The notes below the pieces were generated by a model that was not told the DNA's origin, made no database searches, and worked only from the letters and a program-made list of their open reading frames with translations. DNA of 64,000 nucleotides, taken from assembly GCA_947497475.1 (NCBI GenBank), contig CANMGS010000001.1:310001-374000 (forward strand), read 5' to 3'. This DNA comes from an uncultured Amylibacter sp. GTDB taxonomy: Bacteria; Pseudomonadota; Alphaproteobacteria; Rhodobacterales; Rhodobacteraceae. Positions 9,086 to 18,968 of the stretch are shown in pieces; positions within the stretch are counted from its first letter, which is position 1, and the number at the start of each line of letters is the position of its first letter. The translations under genes were made by a program, and so were the position numbers.

Positions 9086-11506
9086 CTAAGCTCTTAAACG
9101 TTCACCTTTCGGATCAAACGCAGGCTCATCCAACAGAACCGCTCGATGGGGCTTTCCAAGGATCGCCACATCAAACTCTGCTCCAGATTTCACATAATCC
9201 GCTTTGATAAAACAAAGGGCGATGGATTTTTCCACACTATAGCCATACGCCCCAGAACTCACACGCCCCACAGGTGTGCCATCTGGCAAAAACACAGGCT
9301 CCCCACCACTCGCATCCGCATTATCTACCTCTACAGCCAAACTCACCAACAACTCACGCGGTGGATTACCCATAAGCTTTGCATAGGCCTCTTTACCCAA
9401 AAACTCTGGCTTATCCATTTTGATCAAGCGATCCAAACCAACCTCTTGCGGCCAATATTCTGGGCTATACTCACGCGACCAAGACCCATAGCCTTTTTCA
9501 ATCCGCAATGATCCCAATGAGCGCCCACCAACAGGACGCACGCCCAAATCTTTGCCCGTTTCCAAAAGAGCTTCGTATAGTTTCAACTGATCCGCAGTTT
9601 TCACATACAATTCCCAACCCAGATCGCCAGTAAAGGACACACGCAGCGCAATCGCATCAACACCTGCCACAGTGATTTGTGCAGATCGCATAAATTTCCA
9701 AGCCTCATTCGACAAATCCGCTTGCGTTAAGCGCGATAACAATTCACGCGATTTAGGTCCCGCAACGTTAAACCCACAATAGCTTTCCGTCAGACTTTCA
9801 AAATTCACGGCATCAGGCCGTTCAACCGCATTGAAATACCGCTGATGATAGCGTTCAGCCATCCCAGACCCGACCATATAGAAATGATCATCATCCAGCT
9901 TCGTCACAGTGAAATCACCCGCAATACCGCCACGTTTACCCAGCAATGGCGTCAAACATGATCGACCAACTTCTTTGGGCACATGATTTGCAATGATACG
10001 GTCTAACCAATCCGCAGCACCAGAACCCTTGATCTCATATTTACCAAAGTTCGACACATCAATAACACCAACGTCTGCACGCAATGCCTCACATTCCGCA
10101 CGCACAGGTACAAACCAATCTTGGCGATCAAAGCCGTAGTCTTCTTTGCCTTCAACACCTTCTCCTGCAAACCACAACGGATGCTCCCAACCATAGTTCA
10201 GGCCAAACACAGCCCCCATTTCCTTTTGCTTCTGATACGCAGGGCGCATCCGCATCGGGCGCCCCGCCTCACGTTCCTCATAAGGGAAATGGATTTTGAA
10301 ACGGTTGGCGTATTGATCTTCGACACGCGCTTTTGTGAAGCCTTTGTCCGCCCAATGACCAAAACGCGCCACATCCCAAGGGAACATATCAAACTCTGGC
10401 TCGCCCTCGACAATCCATTGCGCTGTCATCAAACCCAAACCACCCGATTGACTGAACCCTGGAATAATTCCGTTACAACAGAAATAGCCTTTCAATTCAG
10501 GAATTGGCCCATACAATGCCGAACTATCAGGCGACCATATCATCGGCCCATTGATCACACGTTTCACACCAACTTCAGCCGCAGATGGCACACGATCCAT
10601 CGCCCGCATGATGTTATCCATGATCCGATCCAAATCATCCGCAAACAATTCATGTCCAAAGCCAAGCGGTGTACCTTCTTCAGCCCAAAAACGCATGTCC
10701 TTTTCATAAGCACCAATCAGCAGCCCATCACCCTCTTGGCGCATGTAATATTCACCATCACGATCTGCCACAGATGGTAAACGACGATCCATCGCCGCGA
10801 TTTCTGGAATGGTTTCCGTGACCAAGTACTGATGTTCTGTGGGTTGCAACGGCAGTTCAATCCCAGCCATAGCCGCCACTTCACGCCCCCAAAGCCCTGC
10901 AACATTCACAACCCAATCCGTTTGAATATTACCCTTTGGAGTCTCTACAATCCAAGACCCATCGGGTTGCTGCACAGTCCCTGTCACAGGTGTAAAACGA
11001 TGGATTTCGGCCCCCATCTGCCGCGCGCCCGTTGCATAAGCTTGGGTCACACCAGATGGGTCAACGTTGCCACCATCAGGTTCAAACATGATGCAACGTA
11101 TATCATCAAAGTTCACCAATGGGTTCTTGGCAGCCGCCTCTTCATGGCTCAGCTCATAAAAGTCAGCCTCAAAATACCGCGCTTTAGCCGCCTGAATACG
11201 CAACTGATGTTCGCGTTGTTCGGTCTGCGCCAAATACAGCGATCCAGGTTGAAAAACACCGCAACCCTGTCCCGTTTCCGCCTCCAGTTCTGTATACAAT
11301 TTCATCGTATAATATTGCAGCTTCGAGATATTATTGTTGTCGTGCAACCCGTGCAAATTCGCCGCCGCGTGCCATGTAGAGCCTGATGTCAATTCATCGC
11401 GTTCCAACAACACAACGTCTTTCCATCCCAATTTCGCAAGGTGATACAGGATCGAACAGCCAACTAGGCCACCCCCAATAACAACTGCCTGTGCATGCGT
11501 TTTCAT
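9086..11506 (-). CDS. FAD-dependent oxidoreductase with GcvT domain (DMGDH/sarcosine dehydrogenase-like)
   Basis: An 806-residue flavoenzyme. The N-terminal DAO-type FAD domain starts with VVIGGGLVGCSILYHLAKLG. The STWHAAANLHG segment aligns with the region that carries covalently bound FAD (His) in dimethylglycine and sarcosine dehydrogenases. A middle FAO_M-like domain leads to a C-terminal aminomethyltransferase (GcvT) fold with SFTGDLGWELYV and a final barrel. The family oxidatively demethylates N-methyl amino acids and passes the formaldehyde-level carbon to tetrahydrofolate. It is the last gene of an operon with a Rieske oxygenase, consistent with glycine betaine to dimethylglycine to sarcosine catabolism. 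The exact substrate is inferred. Confidence 0.88.
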   Translation of the reverse strand: MKTHAQAVVIGGGLVGCSILYHLAKLGWKDVVLLERDELTSGSTWHAAANLHGLHDNNNISKLQYYTMKLYTELEAETGQGCGVFQPGSLYLAQTEQREHQLRIQAAKARYFEADFYELSHEEAAAKNPLVNFDDIRCIMFEPDGGNVDPSGVTQAYATGARQMGAEIHRFTPVTGTVQQPDGSWIVETPKGNIQTDWVVNVAGLWGREVAAMAGIELPLQPTEHQYLVTETIPEIAAMDRRLPSVADRDGEYYMRQEGDGLLIGAYEKDMRFWAEEGTPLGFGHELFADDLDRIMDNIMRAMDRVPSAAEVGVKRVINGPMIWSPDSSALYGPIPELKGYFCCNGIIPGFSQSGGLGLMTAQWIVEGEPEFDMFPWDVARFGHWADKGFTKARVEDQYANRFKIHFPYEEREAGRPMRMRPAYQKQKEMGAVFGLNYGWEHPLWFAGEGVEGKEDYGFDRQDWFVPVRAECEALRADVGVIDVSNFGKYEIKGSGAADWLDRIIANHVPKEVGRSCLTPLLGKRGGIAGDFTVTKLDDDHFYMVGSGMAERYHQRYFNAVERPDAVNFESLTESYCGFNVAGPKSRELLSRLTQADLSNEAWKFMRSAQITVAGVDAIALRVSFTGDLGWELYVKTADQLKLYEALLETGKDLGVRPVGGRSLGSLRIEKGYGSWSREYSPEYWPQEVGLDRLIKMDKPEFLGKEAYAKLMGNPPRELLVSLAVEVDNADASGGEPVFLPDGTPVGRVSSGAYGYSVEKSIALCFIKADYVKSGAEFDVAILGKPHRAVLLDEPAFDPKGERLRA

Positions 11507-11510
11507 TTTC

Positions 11511-11741
11511 TTATTCCTCGCGCCCGTAGGCGACTAATGTTTTGTGAATGTCTTTCGCTTCTGGAAGACCGCCCTCCAGCGCATATACGTAAGCTTGGGT
11601 CAAGAAATAGGCACCCTCTAATTCATGCCCATTCGCCAACTCATCATTTCCAAGTTTTTGGTAAATCCGAACAAGGGTCGCATTATCCCCACTGTCATGG
11701 GCCGCTAACACCTCTGCGTTCAGACGGTCATAATCGATCAC
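11511..11741 (-). CDS. Small TPR-like helical protein between oxygenase and dehydrogenase
   Basis: A 76-residue acidic, helical protein beginning at a GTG whose last bases overlap the TGA of the Rieske gene (GTGA at 11738-11741), a clear sign of translational coupling. A longer ATG-initiated frame from 11789 would lie inside the oxygenase gene and is less likely. The sequence (LNAEVLAAHDSGDNATLVRI, then YFLTQAYVYALE) has the helix-turn-helix spacing of a tetratricopeptide repeat and no catalytic motif. Its stop lies 4 bp before the dehydrogenase start. Function unknown; an assembly or regulatory partner of the two enzymes is plausible from position. Confidence 0.75.
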   Translation of the reverse strand: MIDYDRLNAEVLAAHDSGDNATLVRIYQKLGNDELANGHELEGAYFLTQAYVYALEGGLPEAKDIHKTLVAYGREE

Positions 11742-12907
11742 TCTGCTGCCATTTTCGCACGACCATTGTTGATTTGGGTTGCAACCCATTCGTGGAAAAT
11801 ATGCGTAGGTCCATCCATAGCAGGAGAAAACTTACCACCGTCAAAGAAAACGCCGTGACGCCCCTTTTGCATCCCTTCAACCACGAAAATATCTTCTTTG
11901 AACACCTCTTCCCAGAAATCCGCATTCGTAACTCGCAGCTTTTTATATGTGTCACCAACGGCTTCATCGCTGGCATAATACAGCGCCACATGTTCGCGTG
12001 TTTTATTCACCCCAACAGGTTCCAAAATAATCGCATAAGAATGATCACGGTGCACACCAAACAGGACGTTTGGATAAAGCGTGGCGTACTCTGATGCAGT
12101 ATCCCACTTATCCGTCAAGTCTTTGAAATCAGGAAAAGTTTGCCCGTCTTCACCCTTCAGCTGCTGATAAACAACAGATCCTTGGCCAGAATATTTATAC
12201 TGTTCTTCAAGATGATAATGATCTTCTAATCTCGAAACCGTATTCAAGCCTGGGTGCACCCACGGCAGGTGGTAACTTTCACTGTAATTCTCAACAGCCA
12301 ACTTCCAATTGCTGTCCACCTCTAGAACAAACGCACCATCCTCATGATGATAAAGCGGTTTATCAAACTCTTTCCAACGTTCCAGCAATTCAGAATGTGC
12401 CACGGTGAAATCATCCGCTGTTCCACTGATATTCACAAACACGACACCCAAATACACATGGCTACGAATTTCAAACAATCCCAGCTCATTACGCTTGATA
12501 TCTTCATGGATATTCTGACCAGGCCCACCCACATGCGGGGTAGAGCGTAATGCGCCATCCAAACCGTAACACCATGAATGATACGGACAGCGGATCGTGC
12601 CACGGATATTACCCTTTTCTTTGACCAAAATCATACCGCGATGACGGCATGTGTTTTGATAGACCTTCACAACACCATCCGCATCACGCACCAACAGCAA
12701 TGGCATGCCAAGGAAATCGACAGGCATTGCATCACCTTCATTCGGCACATCATGCGCAAAGCCAACACCAGCCCAATTATCAAACAGCACCGATTGGCGT
12801 TCCTCTTTGAACACCTCTTCATCAATGTAATGTGCATTTGGCAATCCGCGCGCAAGGCTGACGGGCTTCGTCACATCGGACAAATCTGATAAATGAGACT
12901 CAGTCAT
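11738..12907 (-). CDS. Rieske 2Fe-2S ring-hydroxylating-type oxygenase (GbcA-like)
   Basis: About 389 residues. The N-terminal Rieske domain has its two CxH / CxxH ligand pairs in CRHRGM and CPYHSW. The C-terminal catalytic domain carries the mononuclear iron ligands in ESYHLPWVHPG. This architecture fits the alpha subunit of glycine betaine or stachydrine demethylases (GbcA/Stc2-like), which remove an N-methyl group as formaldehyde using O2 and electrons from a separate reductase. No reductase (GbcB) is in the window. The start at 12907 is chosen for its GAGGAG box; the frame continues to 12952. First gene of the operon that ends with the DMGDH-like enzyme. Confidence 0.87.
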   Translation of the reverse strand: MTESHLSDLSDVTKPVSLARGLPNAHYIDEEVFKEERQSVLFDNWAGVGFAHDVPNEGDAMPVDFLGMPLLLVRDADGVVKVYQNTCRHRGMILVKEKGNIRGTIRCPYHSWCYGLDGALRSTPHVGGPGQNIHEDIKRNELGLFEIRSHVYLGVVFVNISGTADDFTVAHSELLERWKEFDKPLYHHEDGAFVLEVDSNWKLAVENYSESYHLPWVHPGLNTVSRLEDHYHLEEQYKYSGQGSVVYQQLKGEDGQTFPDFKDLTDKWDTASEYATLYPNVLFGVHRDHSYAIILEPVGVNKTREHVALYYASDEAVGDTYKKLRVTNADFWEEVFKEDIFVVEGMQKGRHGVFFDGGKFSPAMDGPTHIFHEWVATQINNGRAKMAAE

Positions 12908-12995
12908 AGCAATACTCCTCTTAAAGAAGCATTTTTCAGTGAATCTTAACAATCACAATACGGAAACAATTCCTATTGAGTTGAGTTTAATTCAT

Positions 12996-13880
12996 TCACT
13001 TTTGCCCAAGTAGCCATTCAGAAAAAACCTGCACTTCTGAGCGTTTACGCGCACCATCCTTGAACAACAAATAAAACGCACCAGGTGCCTCTATTGAATG
13101 GTGGCTAAACGGTACAAGTTTATGATCATCCAACAGGGATTTAGACAAACGCCGCCAACCCAAAACGACCCCTGCACCATCCTGTGCCAATTGTAACGCA
13201 ATAGTATAGTTATTCACCTTTTGCCCAGCAGGAATGGAACCCGAATACCCTAGCATTTCAAACCATTGCGCCCAATTCGTCCACTTTTTTTCTACGGCCT
13301 CTAAATGTATCAAAGATGACTGCGCTAACTCTTCTATATTGCTTGGTGCACGTTCCTGAAACTGTGGGCTACAAAGCGGAATAAGCTCATCCCCAAACAA
13401 ATAAACACAATCTTCTTTTGGCTTCGATGTTGCGTATTCGATAACCATATCCATTTGTAAAGGCCGCATAAATGGGCGATCCCTTACATTTTGGTTTACA
13501 GTTATATCTGGATACGCACGCCAAAACTGTGTTACCAAAGGCGTAAGTAACAATGTAGAAACCGCCGTTGTCACACCAATGGTGATCTGTGGCATTTCTT
13601 GGCGAGCCCGTATATCCACAACAACGTTGGAAAGTGATGCAAAGCTTGATGCCAAAGCTTGCATTAATTCACGTCCTTCAGGTGTCAGCTCAACAGCACG
13701 GTGTCCCCGCTCAAACAAGGCAACCCCAAGGTCTTGTTCCAGTGATTTAACCTGATGACTGATCGCACTGGTCGTCACATTCAATTCCGCAGCAGCCGTT
13801 TTAAATGACCCGCGCCGTGCAGCACACTCAAACGTGGCAAGCATTTTCAAGGATGGCAGATTGTAATGACGTTGTACCAT
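12996..13880 (-). CDS. LysR-family regulator (GcvA-like)
   Basis: A 294-residue LysR-type transcriptional regulator. The N-terminal winged helix-turn-helix (about 8-68, with SFKTAAAELNVTTSAISHQV) is followed by a periplasmic-binding-fold effector domain. The N-terminal wording LPSLKMLATFECAARRGSF is typical of the GcvA subgroup. It sits directly upstream of, and on the same strand as, the demethylation operon (88 bp to the Rieske start), so control of that operon is likely but not shown. Confidence 0.9.
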   Translation of the reverse strand: MVQRHYNLPSLKMLATFECAARRGSFKTAAAELNVTTSAISHQVKSLEQDLGVALFERGHRAVELTPEGRELMQALASSFASLSNVVVDIRARQEMPQITIGVTTAVSTLLLTPLVTQFWRAYPDITVNQNVRDRPFMRPLQMDMVIEYATSKPKEDCVYLFGDELIPLCSPQFQERAPSNIEELAQSSLIHLEAVEKKWTNWAQWFEMLGYSGSIPAGQKVNNYTIALQLAQDGAGVVLGWRRLSKSLLDDHKLVPFSHHSIEAPGAFYLLFKDGARKRSEVQVFSEWLLGQK

Positions 13881-13945
13881 GATGATGGTTCCGTTGATGT
13901 AATTTCACCCAAAAAACCACTTAATCAAACAAGACGCAATCCTAT

Positions 13946-14611
13946 CTACGCCAAAGGATTCATCAATTGCGACGTGTCATTACGTCTGGAATTCACCTCA
14001 TGCGACACACGGTATGTCTCATAAAACCCATCTGGGGCGGCCTGCATCAGTTTTGCAGCACCTTTACCTTCTTCCCCCAACCACAAGCCAAAATCATCGT
14101 GCGCAAGTGTAACAGGCTCGCGGTGATGTATATGCGAGATATCTTTTCCTGCGGCAGTCGTGACGATTGCACAAGCCACCTGACGTTCTCCATCTGGTGA
14201 TGTCCATGCCTGCCAAACACCCGCAAAGGCCAGCATCTGTTTTTCTGGGCGTTTCAAAAACCACGGTTCTTTGCCAGTCCCTTTATCACGGTGCCACTCA
14301 TAAAACCCAGATGCGGGGATCAAACACCGCCGTGCTCGTACCGCCTCGCGAAAAGCTGGTTTTTGTGCCAAAGTTTCAGACCGCGCATTGATCAACAACG
14401 GCCCATCACTGGGTTTCTTGTACCAATGCGGAATAAAACCCCAGCGCATATCCACCAAATGCCGTTGCCCGTCATAAGCAACAGCAACTGGGATAGATTG
14501 AGTAGGACAAACGTTATAACGCGGCTCAGAAAAAGAGCTTTTGGAAGCGCTCACACCAAACTCTTCCACTACAGCATCTGGGTCTTCTATTAAAACAAAT
14601 CGTCCACACAT
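13946..14611 (-). CDS. SRAP domain protein (YedK/HMCES family)
   Basis: A 221-residue SOS-response-associated peptidase. The mature N-terminal Cys2 (MCGRFVL) is the residue that cross-links to abasic sites in single-stranded DNA. The conserved LINARSETL, SGFYEW and HHREPV segments hold the Asn, Glu and His of the active site. The family protects abasic sites at stalled forks. Length is normal. It is divergent from the DUF952 gene. Confidence 0.95.
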   Translation of the reverse strand: MCGRFVLIEDPDAVVEEFGVSASKSSFSEPRYNVCPTQSIPVAVAYDGQRHLVDMRWGFIPHWYKKPSDGPLLINARSETLAQKPAFREAVRARRCLIPASGFYEWHRDKGTGKEPWFLKRPEKQMLAFAGVWQAWTSPDGERQVACAIVTTAAGKDISHIHHREPVTLAHDDFGLWLGEEGKGAAKLMQAAPDGFYETYRVSHEVNSRRNDTSQLMNPLA

Positions 14612-14731
14612 ATCGCAGACTTGACGAAAACAAATCCGAATGTCCAGATATCCATTCCCGAATACGCGTTATTACAGCGCAAAACACCTTTAATACTTGA
14701 CCAAACTGCGTTTGCACGGCATCTGCACCTT

Positions 14732-15070
14732 ATGTTGATATATAAGATATTCCGCAGCGATGAATGGGCTGCATTTGAAGCAAATGGCGAAACACAAGGG
14801 GCGCCAATTGACTTGCAAGATGGCTTCATTCATTTTTCTACAGCTCAGCAAGCTGCCGAAACAGCCGCAAAGCATTTTGCAGGCATAGATGGCCTTATAC
14901 TGTTGGCATGCGAAGGCGACAATTTTGGTGATAAGCTAAAATGGGAAGTCTCCAGAAATGATGATCTGTTCCCGCATTTATTTAAAATCCTACAAATGAC
15001 GGATGTACTTTGGTCTAAGCCTTTACCACTAAAAGACGGCATTCATCAGTTTCCAGAGGATATGGTATGA
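14732..15070 (+). CDS. DUF952 family protein
   Basis: About 112 residues starting [17 protein letters not shown], the usual DUF952 start. It contains the characteristic [20 protein letters not shown] segment and a C-terminal H-Q-F-P stretch. Function unknown; the fold is related to ADP-ribosyltransferase-like small domains by family annotation. The frame is open from 14621, but the extra residues are unlike the family. The TGA stop overlaps the pyrD start (ATGA at 15067), so the two are translationally coupled. Confidence 0.85.
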   Translation: MLIYKIFRSDEWAAFEANGETQGAPIDLQDGFIHFSTAQQAAETAAKHFAGIDGLILLACEGDNFGDKLKWEVSRNDDLFPHLFKILQMTDVLWSKPLPLKDGIHQFPEDMV

Positions 15071-16125
15071 ACCTATTAGAAAAAATCGGCCTATCCGCCA
15101 TGTTTAAACTAGACCCAGAATTGGGTCATTCTTTGGCTGTGAAAGCTTTAAACATGGGCTTGGTGACCAGTAAGGGCCCTTATACCTCTGATCGCTTAAA
15201 GACCACAATTTCAGGCTTAGATATCCCAAACCCTGTTGGCTTAGCAGCAGGTTTTGACAAAAACGCCCAAGTCATTGCGCCACTATTAAAAGCTGGTTTT
15301 GGCTTTATAGAAGTGGGGGCAGCAACGCCAAAGCCCCAAGACGGCAATCCAAAACCACGCTTATTCCGCTTGGGAGAAGATCAAGCGTCAATAAACCGTT
15401 TCGGATTTAATAACGAAGGCATGCGTGCAATTGCCAATCGTTTATCACAACGCCCATCAACAGGCGTGGTCGGTATTAATCTTGGTGCAAATAAAACCAG
15501 TTCTCATCGTGCAATCGATTACGTGAAAGTCTTAGAAACTTGTGGCCCATACGTAGATTTCGCGACAATTAATGTATCCTCGCCAAACACGGAAAAACTG
15601 CGCGATCTTCAGGGTCGTAGCGCCTTAACAGCACTCGTTGCGGGTGTAATGGAAACCCGTGATAAATTGGATAAACACGTCCCAATTTTCTTGAAGGTAG
15701 CGCCCGATCTAACAGACACCGATATCGAAGACATTTGCTATGTCGCTCGTATGTCCCGCATTGATGCAGTGATTGCTACAAATACCACAATCACACGCGA
15801 TGGTTTACACAGTGAACATGCGCATGAAACTGGTGGTTTAGCTGGTGCACCACTGTTCGACCTGTCTACACGCGTTCTGGCGCAATTCTCAAACCTATTA
15901 CAGGATGAAGTCCCATTGATCGGTGTGGGTGGTATTTCCACAGCTGAACAAGCCTATGCCAAAATCAAAGCAGGTGCTTCTGCCGTCCAACTTTACACCG
16001 CATTGGTTTATGGTGGCTTCTCAATGGTCAACGACATTGCACGCGGGTTGGATGCACTATTGGAACAAGACGGATACGCCCATATTTCCGATGCTATTGG
16101 TGTAGAAAGGGACGCATACCTATGA
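15067..16125 (+). CDS. pyrD: Dihydroorotate dehydrogenase (quinone), class 2
   Basis: A 352-residue membrane-associated flavoenzyme of pyrimidine synthesis that oxidises dihydroorotate to orotate with quinone as acceptor. Visible motifs are [14 protein letters not shown] and FNNEGM near the FMN and substrate, the [15 protein letters not shown] loop with the catalytic-base Ser, and the FMN phosphate site [16 protein letters not shown]. The N-terminal helical extension typical of class 2 is present. It sits between coupled DUF952 and ArsC-family genes with ATGA overlaps at both ends. Confidence 0.97.
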   Translation: MNLLEKIGLSAMFKLDPELGHSLAVKALNMGLVTSKGPYTSDRLKTTISGLDIPNPVGLAAGFDKNAQVIAPLLKAGFGFIEVGAATPKPQDGNPKPRLFRLGEDQASINRFGFNNEGMRAIANRLSQRPSTGVVGINLGANKTSSHRAIDYVKVLETCGPYVDFATINVSSPNTEKLRDLQGRSALTALVAGVMETRDKLDKHVPIFLKVAPDLTDTDIEDICYVARMSRIDAVIATNTTITRDGLHSEHAHETGGLAGAPLFDLSTRVLAQFSNLLQDEVPLIGVGGISTAEQAYAKIKAGASAVQLYTALVYGGFSMVNDIARGLDALLEQDGYAHISDAIGVERDAYL

Positions 16126-16469
16126 GCCAACCCACCATCTGGCACAACACCCGCTGCTCAAAGTCGCGCCAAACATTGCAACTTTTAAAAGATAACGGGT
16201 TCAAACCCGAGATCGTTGATTATGTCAGCAACGCACCAACAAAGGCCGAAATCGAAAATGTGCTTGCGCTTTTAAAAATTGAAGCCATCCAACTGATGCG
16301 CACAAGCGATGCACGCTTCAAAGAGGCTGGTCTATCAAAGACAGCCCCATCTGATGTTTTGATTGATGCGATGGTGGCACAACCTATCCTGATAGAACGT
16401 CCTGTGGTTTTGCACAACGGCAAAGCCTCTATCGGCCGGCCGCCTGAATCTGTTCTGGATATTCTCTAG
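16122..16469 (+). CDS. ArsC-family (arsenate reductase/YfgD-like) protein
   Basis: A 115-residue thioredoxin-fold protein of the glutaredoxin-coupled ArsC/Spx family. The catalytic Cys lies in [13 protein letters not shown], and the basic residues that follow bind the oxyanion. The C-terminal [19 protein letters not shown] is the family's conserved end. True arsenate reduction is uncertain, because chromosomal YfgD-type members far from ars genes have undefined roles. It is the last gene of the DUF952-pyrD string. The stop overlaps the convergent MATE gene in CTAG (16466-16469). Confidence 0.85.
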   Translation: MSQPTIWHNTRCSKSRQTLQLLKDNGFKPEIVDYVSNAPTKAEIENVLALLKIEAIQLMRTSDARFKEAGLSKTAPSDVLIDAMVAQPILIERPVVLHNGKASIGRPPESVLDIL

Positions 16470-17779
16470 GTTTTCTCAACCGATGCTTCTAATGCTGGAT
16501 ATTTCCAAGCCAGCGTAGCGCCGCGTGCAATGAATAGAATGTTCAATGCAGCCCATAGGCCATGGTTGCCATATGCAGGCACTAAGAAATACAGAGCGAC
16601 AACGTAGATCACTACAGACACAAACATCATATTCCGCATATCTTTGCTGCGTGTCGCACCAATAAACACACCGTCTAGCATCCAACACGTCACTCCAGTA
16701 ATTGGAGCCAACACCATCCATGGCAGGTACTCACGCGCATCTATGCGCACATCTGCGGCATTGGTCATGATATCAATAACCCAACCACCACAAAACCAGA
16801 ACAGAACCGCCATAGCAGAAATAATTGCAACACCCCAAAAGCAGGACAAATAAACACTTCGTCTGAATTGATTACGGTTCTTAGCTCCTAAAGCTTGTCC
16901 AACCAATGCTTCGGCAGATATCGCAAAACCATCCATCGCATAGGCCGTGATTTCCATGAATTGCAACAACACTTGATTGGCGGCAAGCGTCACATTTCCA
17001 AAACGCGCCCCCATAAACAGAAACGTCATAAACGATGCTTTTAGCATCATGGATCGCAGCATAATATCGCTGTTCACAATCGCCATTCGGGTCAACCGAA
17101 TACGGTCAAACACCTGATCCCAATTGCGCCATAAAGCATTCTTAAAAACATCGCGCGCCAAGAATACACCCAGTGCAAAACCGCTCCATTCTGCAAGGAA
17201 TGTAGCGATAGCAACGCCTTCTACACCCCAACCGAATTTTAAAACGAACAGCAAATCCAATACGATATTCAAGCCATTCATCCACACTTGTAAAACCAGC
17301 ACAGCGCGGGTTCGTTCATGTGCCAACAACCAGCCAGTGATCCCGTAAAGCCCAATAGCAGCAGGCGCCGAATATATGCGAATTTGCAGGTAACTGCGCG
17401 CCATATCTTCGACTTCAGGTGTTGCTGGTGCCGCTTTAAAGGCCAGCCAGAACAGTGGAATTTGCAAGAGCATCACCAACAACCCTGCCCCAACACCAAT
17501 GACTAGCGTGCGCGTTAATAACGCCGCTGTTTCACCTGCATCATTTTCACCAATCGCTTGCGCAGTTAGGCCAGTCGTGCCCATGCGCAAAAAGCCAAAC
17601 ATCCAATAAATACTGCTGATGATAATCGCACCGATACCCACAGCACCAATCGGGACCGCATCCCCAAGCTGTCCCACAACCCCTGTATCCACAGCCCCTA
17701 AAATTGGGATCGTTGCATTGGATAAAACGATTGGTAAGGCAATGGAAAGAACGCGTTTATGCGTTAAAGTTTGGCTCAC
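16466..17779 (-). CDS. MATE-family efflux transporter
   Basis: A 437-residue, roughly 12-helix membrane protein of the multidrug and toxin extrusion family (DinF-like branch). The N-terminal MatE repeat has IALPIVLSNATIPILGAVDT, with GVVGQLGDA following. The second repeat starts near SDIMLRSMMLKASFMTF. Such transporters use Na+ or H+ gradients to export cationic compounds. It begins immediately after the stop of the thioesterase gene at 17780, so it is the last gene of a three-gene transcript. Confidence 0.92.
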   Translation of the reverse strand: MSQTLTHKRVLSIALPIVLSNATIPILGAVDTGVVGQLGDAVPIGAVGIGAIIISSIYWMFGFLRMGTTGLTAQAIGENDAGETAALLTRTLVIGVGAGLLVMLLQIPLFWLAFKAAPATPEVEDMARSYLQIRIYSAPAAIGLYGITGWLLAHERTRAVLVLQVWMNGLNIVLDLLFVLKFGWGVEGVAIATFLAEWSGFALGVFLARDVFKNALWRNWDQVFDRIRLTRMAIVNSDIMLRSMMLKASFMTFLFMGARFGNVTLAANQVLLQFMEITAYAMDGFAISAEALVGQALGAKNRNQFRRSVYLSCFWGVAIISAMAVLFWFCGGWVIDIMTNAADVRIDAREYLPWMVLAPITGVTCWMLDGVFIGATRSKDMRNMMFVSVVIYVVALYFLVPAYGNHGLWAALNILFIARGATLAWKYPALEASVEKT

Positions 17780-18286
17780 TTAGCCTTCCTTCGATGGCAT
17801 CAAAAAATGCCCTGTGGCTTGGCCAATAATCTTTTGGCGATTGTCTTGCCATGCTTCCACATGCACAGATGCATACCGACGACCAGAACGGTTAATACGT
17901 GCTCGCGTATAGATATCACGTGGCTTACCAGCCGCCAAATAATCCGTGGTAAAGTCAATCGTCTTAGGTAAAACAGGCAGTGGTAATGCTTCGATTTCTT
18001 CACCACTAAGTTTTTCATCTTCTATTTTAGTCCAGATCTCCGCCCACGCCAATTCAATGATAGCCGTCGTTTCAAGAAACGCGGCCGTCGCACCACCATG
18101 GATAGCAGGCAATGTTGGATTGCCAATCAACATATCTGAATATGCCATTGTTCCAGTAAGCTCATCACCACGACGGTCAAATCGGATTCCCATAAATTTG
18201 ATATAAGGAATCGCATCAACCAAACGTAACAGCGCCCCATCACGACGTTCTTTGATCACTTGCATCGGTTCTGGTTTTTCACGCAT
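17780..18286 (-). CDS. PaaI-type hotdog-fold thioesterase
   Basis: A 168-residue member of the hotdog superfamily, PaaI/YdiI-like. The central helix region PTLPAIHGGATAAFLETTAI matches the family signature with the HGG motif. A second conserved stretch, DYLAAGKPRDIYTRA, follows. It probably hydrolyses an acyl-CoA thioester of unknown identity. The start codon overlaps the stop of the preceding thioesterase gene (TAATG at 18284-18288), so the two related proteins may be made in step. Confidence 0.88.
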   Translation of the reverse strand: MREKPEPMQVIKERRDGALLRLVDAIPYIKFMGIRFDRRGDELTGTMAYSDMLIGNPTLPAIHGGATAAFLETTAIIELAWAEIWTKIEDEKLSGEEIEALPLPVLPKTIDFTTDYLAAGKPRDIYTRARINRSGRRYASVHVEAWQDNRQKIIGQATGHFLMPSKEG

Positions 18287-18726
18287 TACGCTGGCTCCTT
18301 CTTTTTTCGTGTAAACGAAAAGGCACCTGTCGCCGTTGCAGTTGGTTCATCTTTCTGATCACCAGCCCAAGCAACAACACGGACAAAAGCAACAGTTCGC
18401 GTAACATGGAAACAATGTGCTTCTGCAAAGATACGTTCGCCTGGTTTAGCAGATCGCATGTAATCAATGCGCAAATCTAATGTTACAGATGCACTGCCGT
18501 TTTCTGGATGCGCGAAAACTGACGCGCCTCCACAACTGTCCATCAAGGCAGAGATGGCCCCACCATGAATAACACCAGTATTAGGATCCCCAATTAAGCG
18601 TTCATCATAAGGCATAGACATAATCGCATGTGCGTCTTCAATTAAATCCATGCGCATATTCAATGCCTTGCAATGAGGTAACGCCGTTGCGAAATGTTCA
18701 CCGATTTGTTTTAGGGCCGGTCTCAT
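18286..18726 (-). CDS. PaaI-type hotdog-fold thioesterase
   Basis: A second hotdog thioesterase, about 146 residues, related to but clearly distinct from its downstream neighbour. The signature GVIHGGAISALMDSCGG carries the HGG motif with a following Asp, and DLRIDYMRSAKPGERI is the conserved strand. A GTG start at 18759 is possible, but the ATG at 18726 (MRPALKQIGEHF) fits the family length. First gene of thioesterase-thioesterase-MATE. It may act as heterodimer partner of the next gene product, which is an inference. Confidence 0.85.
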   Translation of the reverse strand: MRPALKQIGEHFATALPHCKALNMRMDLIEDAHAIMSMPYDERLIGDPNTGVIHGGAISALMDSCGGASVFAHPENGSASVTLDLRIDYMRSAKPGERIFAEAHCFHVTRTVAFVRVVAWAGDQKDEPTATATGAFSFTRKKKEPA

Positions 18727-18843
18727 ACAAATACTTTCTATGTAGGCTGTTAGATACACTATTCATGTTGCTAAAATTGCACGCAAGGTTAAAAATGCAT
18801 ACGTATAGCCTATCTGCTCACATACGGTGTAAATCCAAAAAAT

Positions 18844-18858
18844 ATGACGCTACGTCAT
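18844..18858. promoter_or_regulatory. ACGT-containing inverted repeat in the thioesterase/MerR divergent region
   Basis: ATGACG (18844-18849) and CGTCAT (18853-18858) form a near-palindrome in the region between the leftward thioesterase operon and the rightward MerR genes. A similar ACGT-bearing stretch (TAACGTGACGTAA) follows the first MerR gene at about 19344-19356. Sites with paired ACGT halves are known for MerR regulators of the LiuR type, so these are candidate operators for the two MerR proteins. Confidence 0.4.
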
Positions 18859-18968
18859 TTCCAACCCCAAGTTGAGTTGGTTATCTGGGGTTTATTCATT
18901 TTATCCTCATTCTAAAAGCTTGAAAAACGAAACAAATTCAATAAACTGTCCCCAACAGTGGAGCTTAA

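Noticed and set aside
11738-11789. ATG start at 11789 for the small operon protein
   Set aside because: It would extend well into the Rieske gene; the GTG overlapping the Rieske stop (GTGA) is the more natural coupled start.
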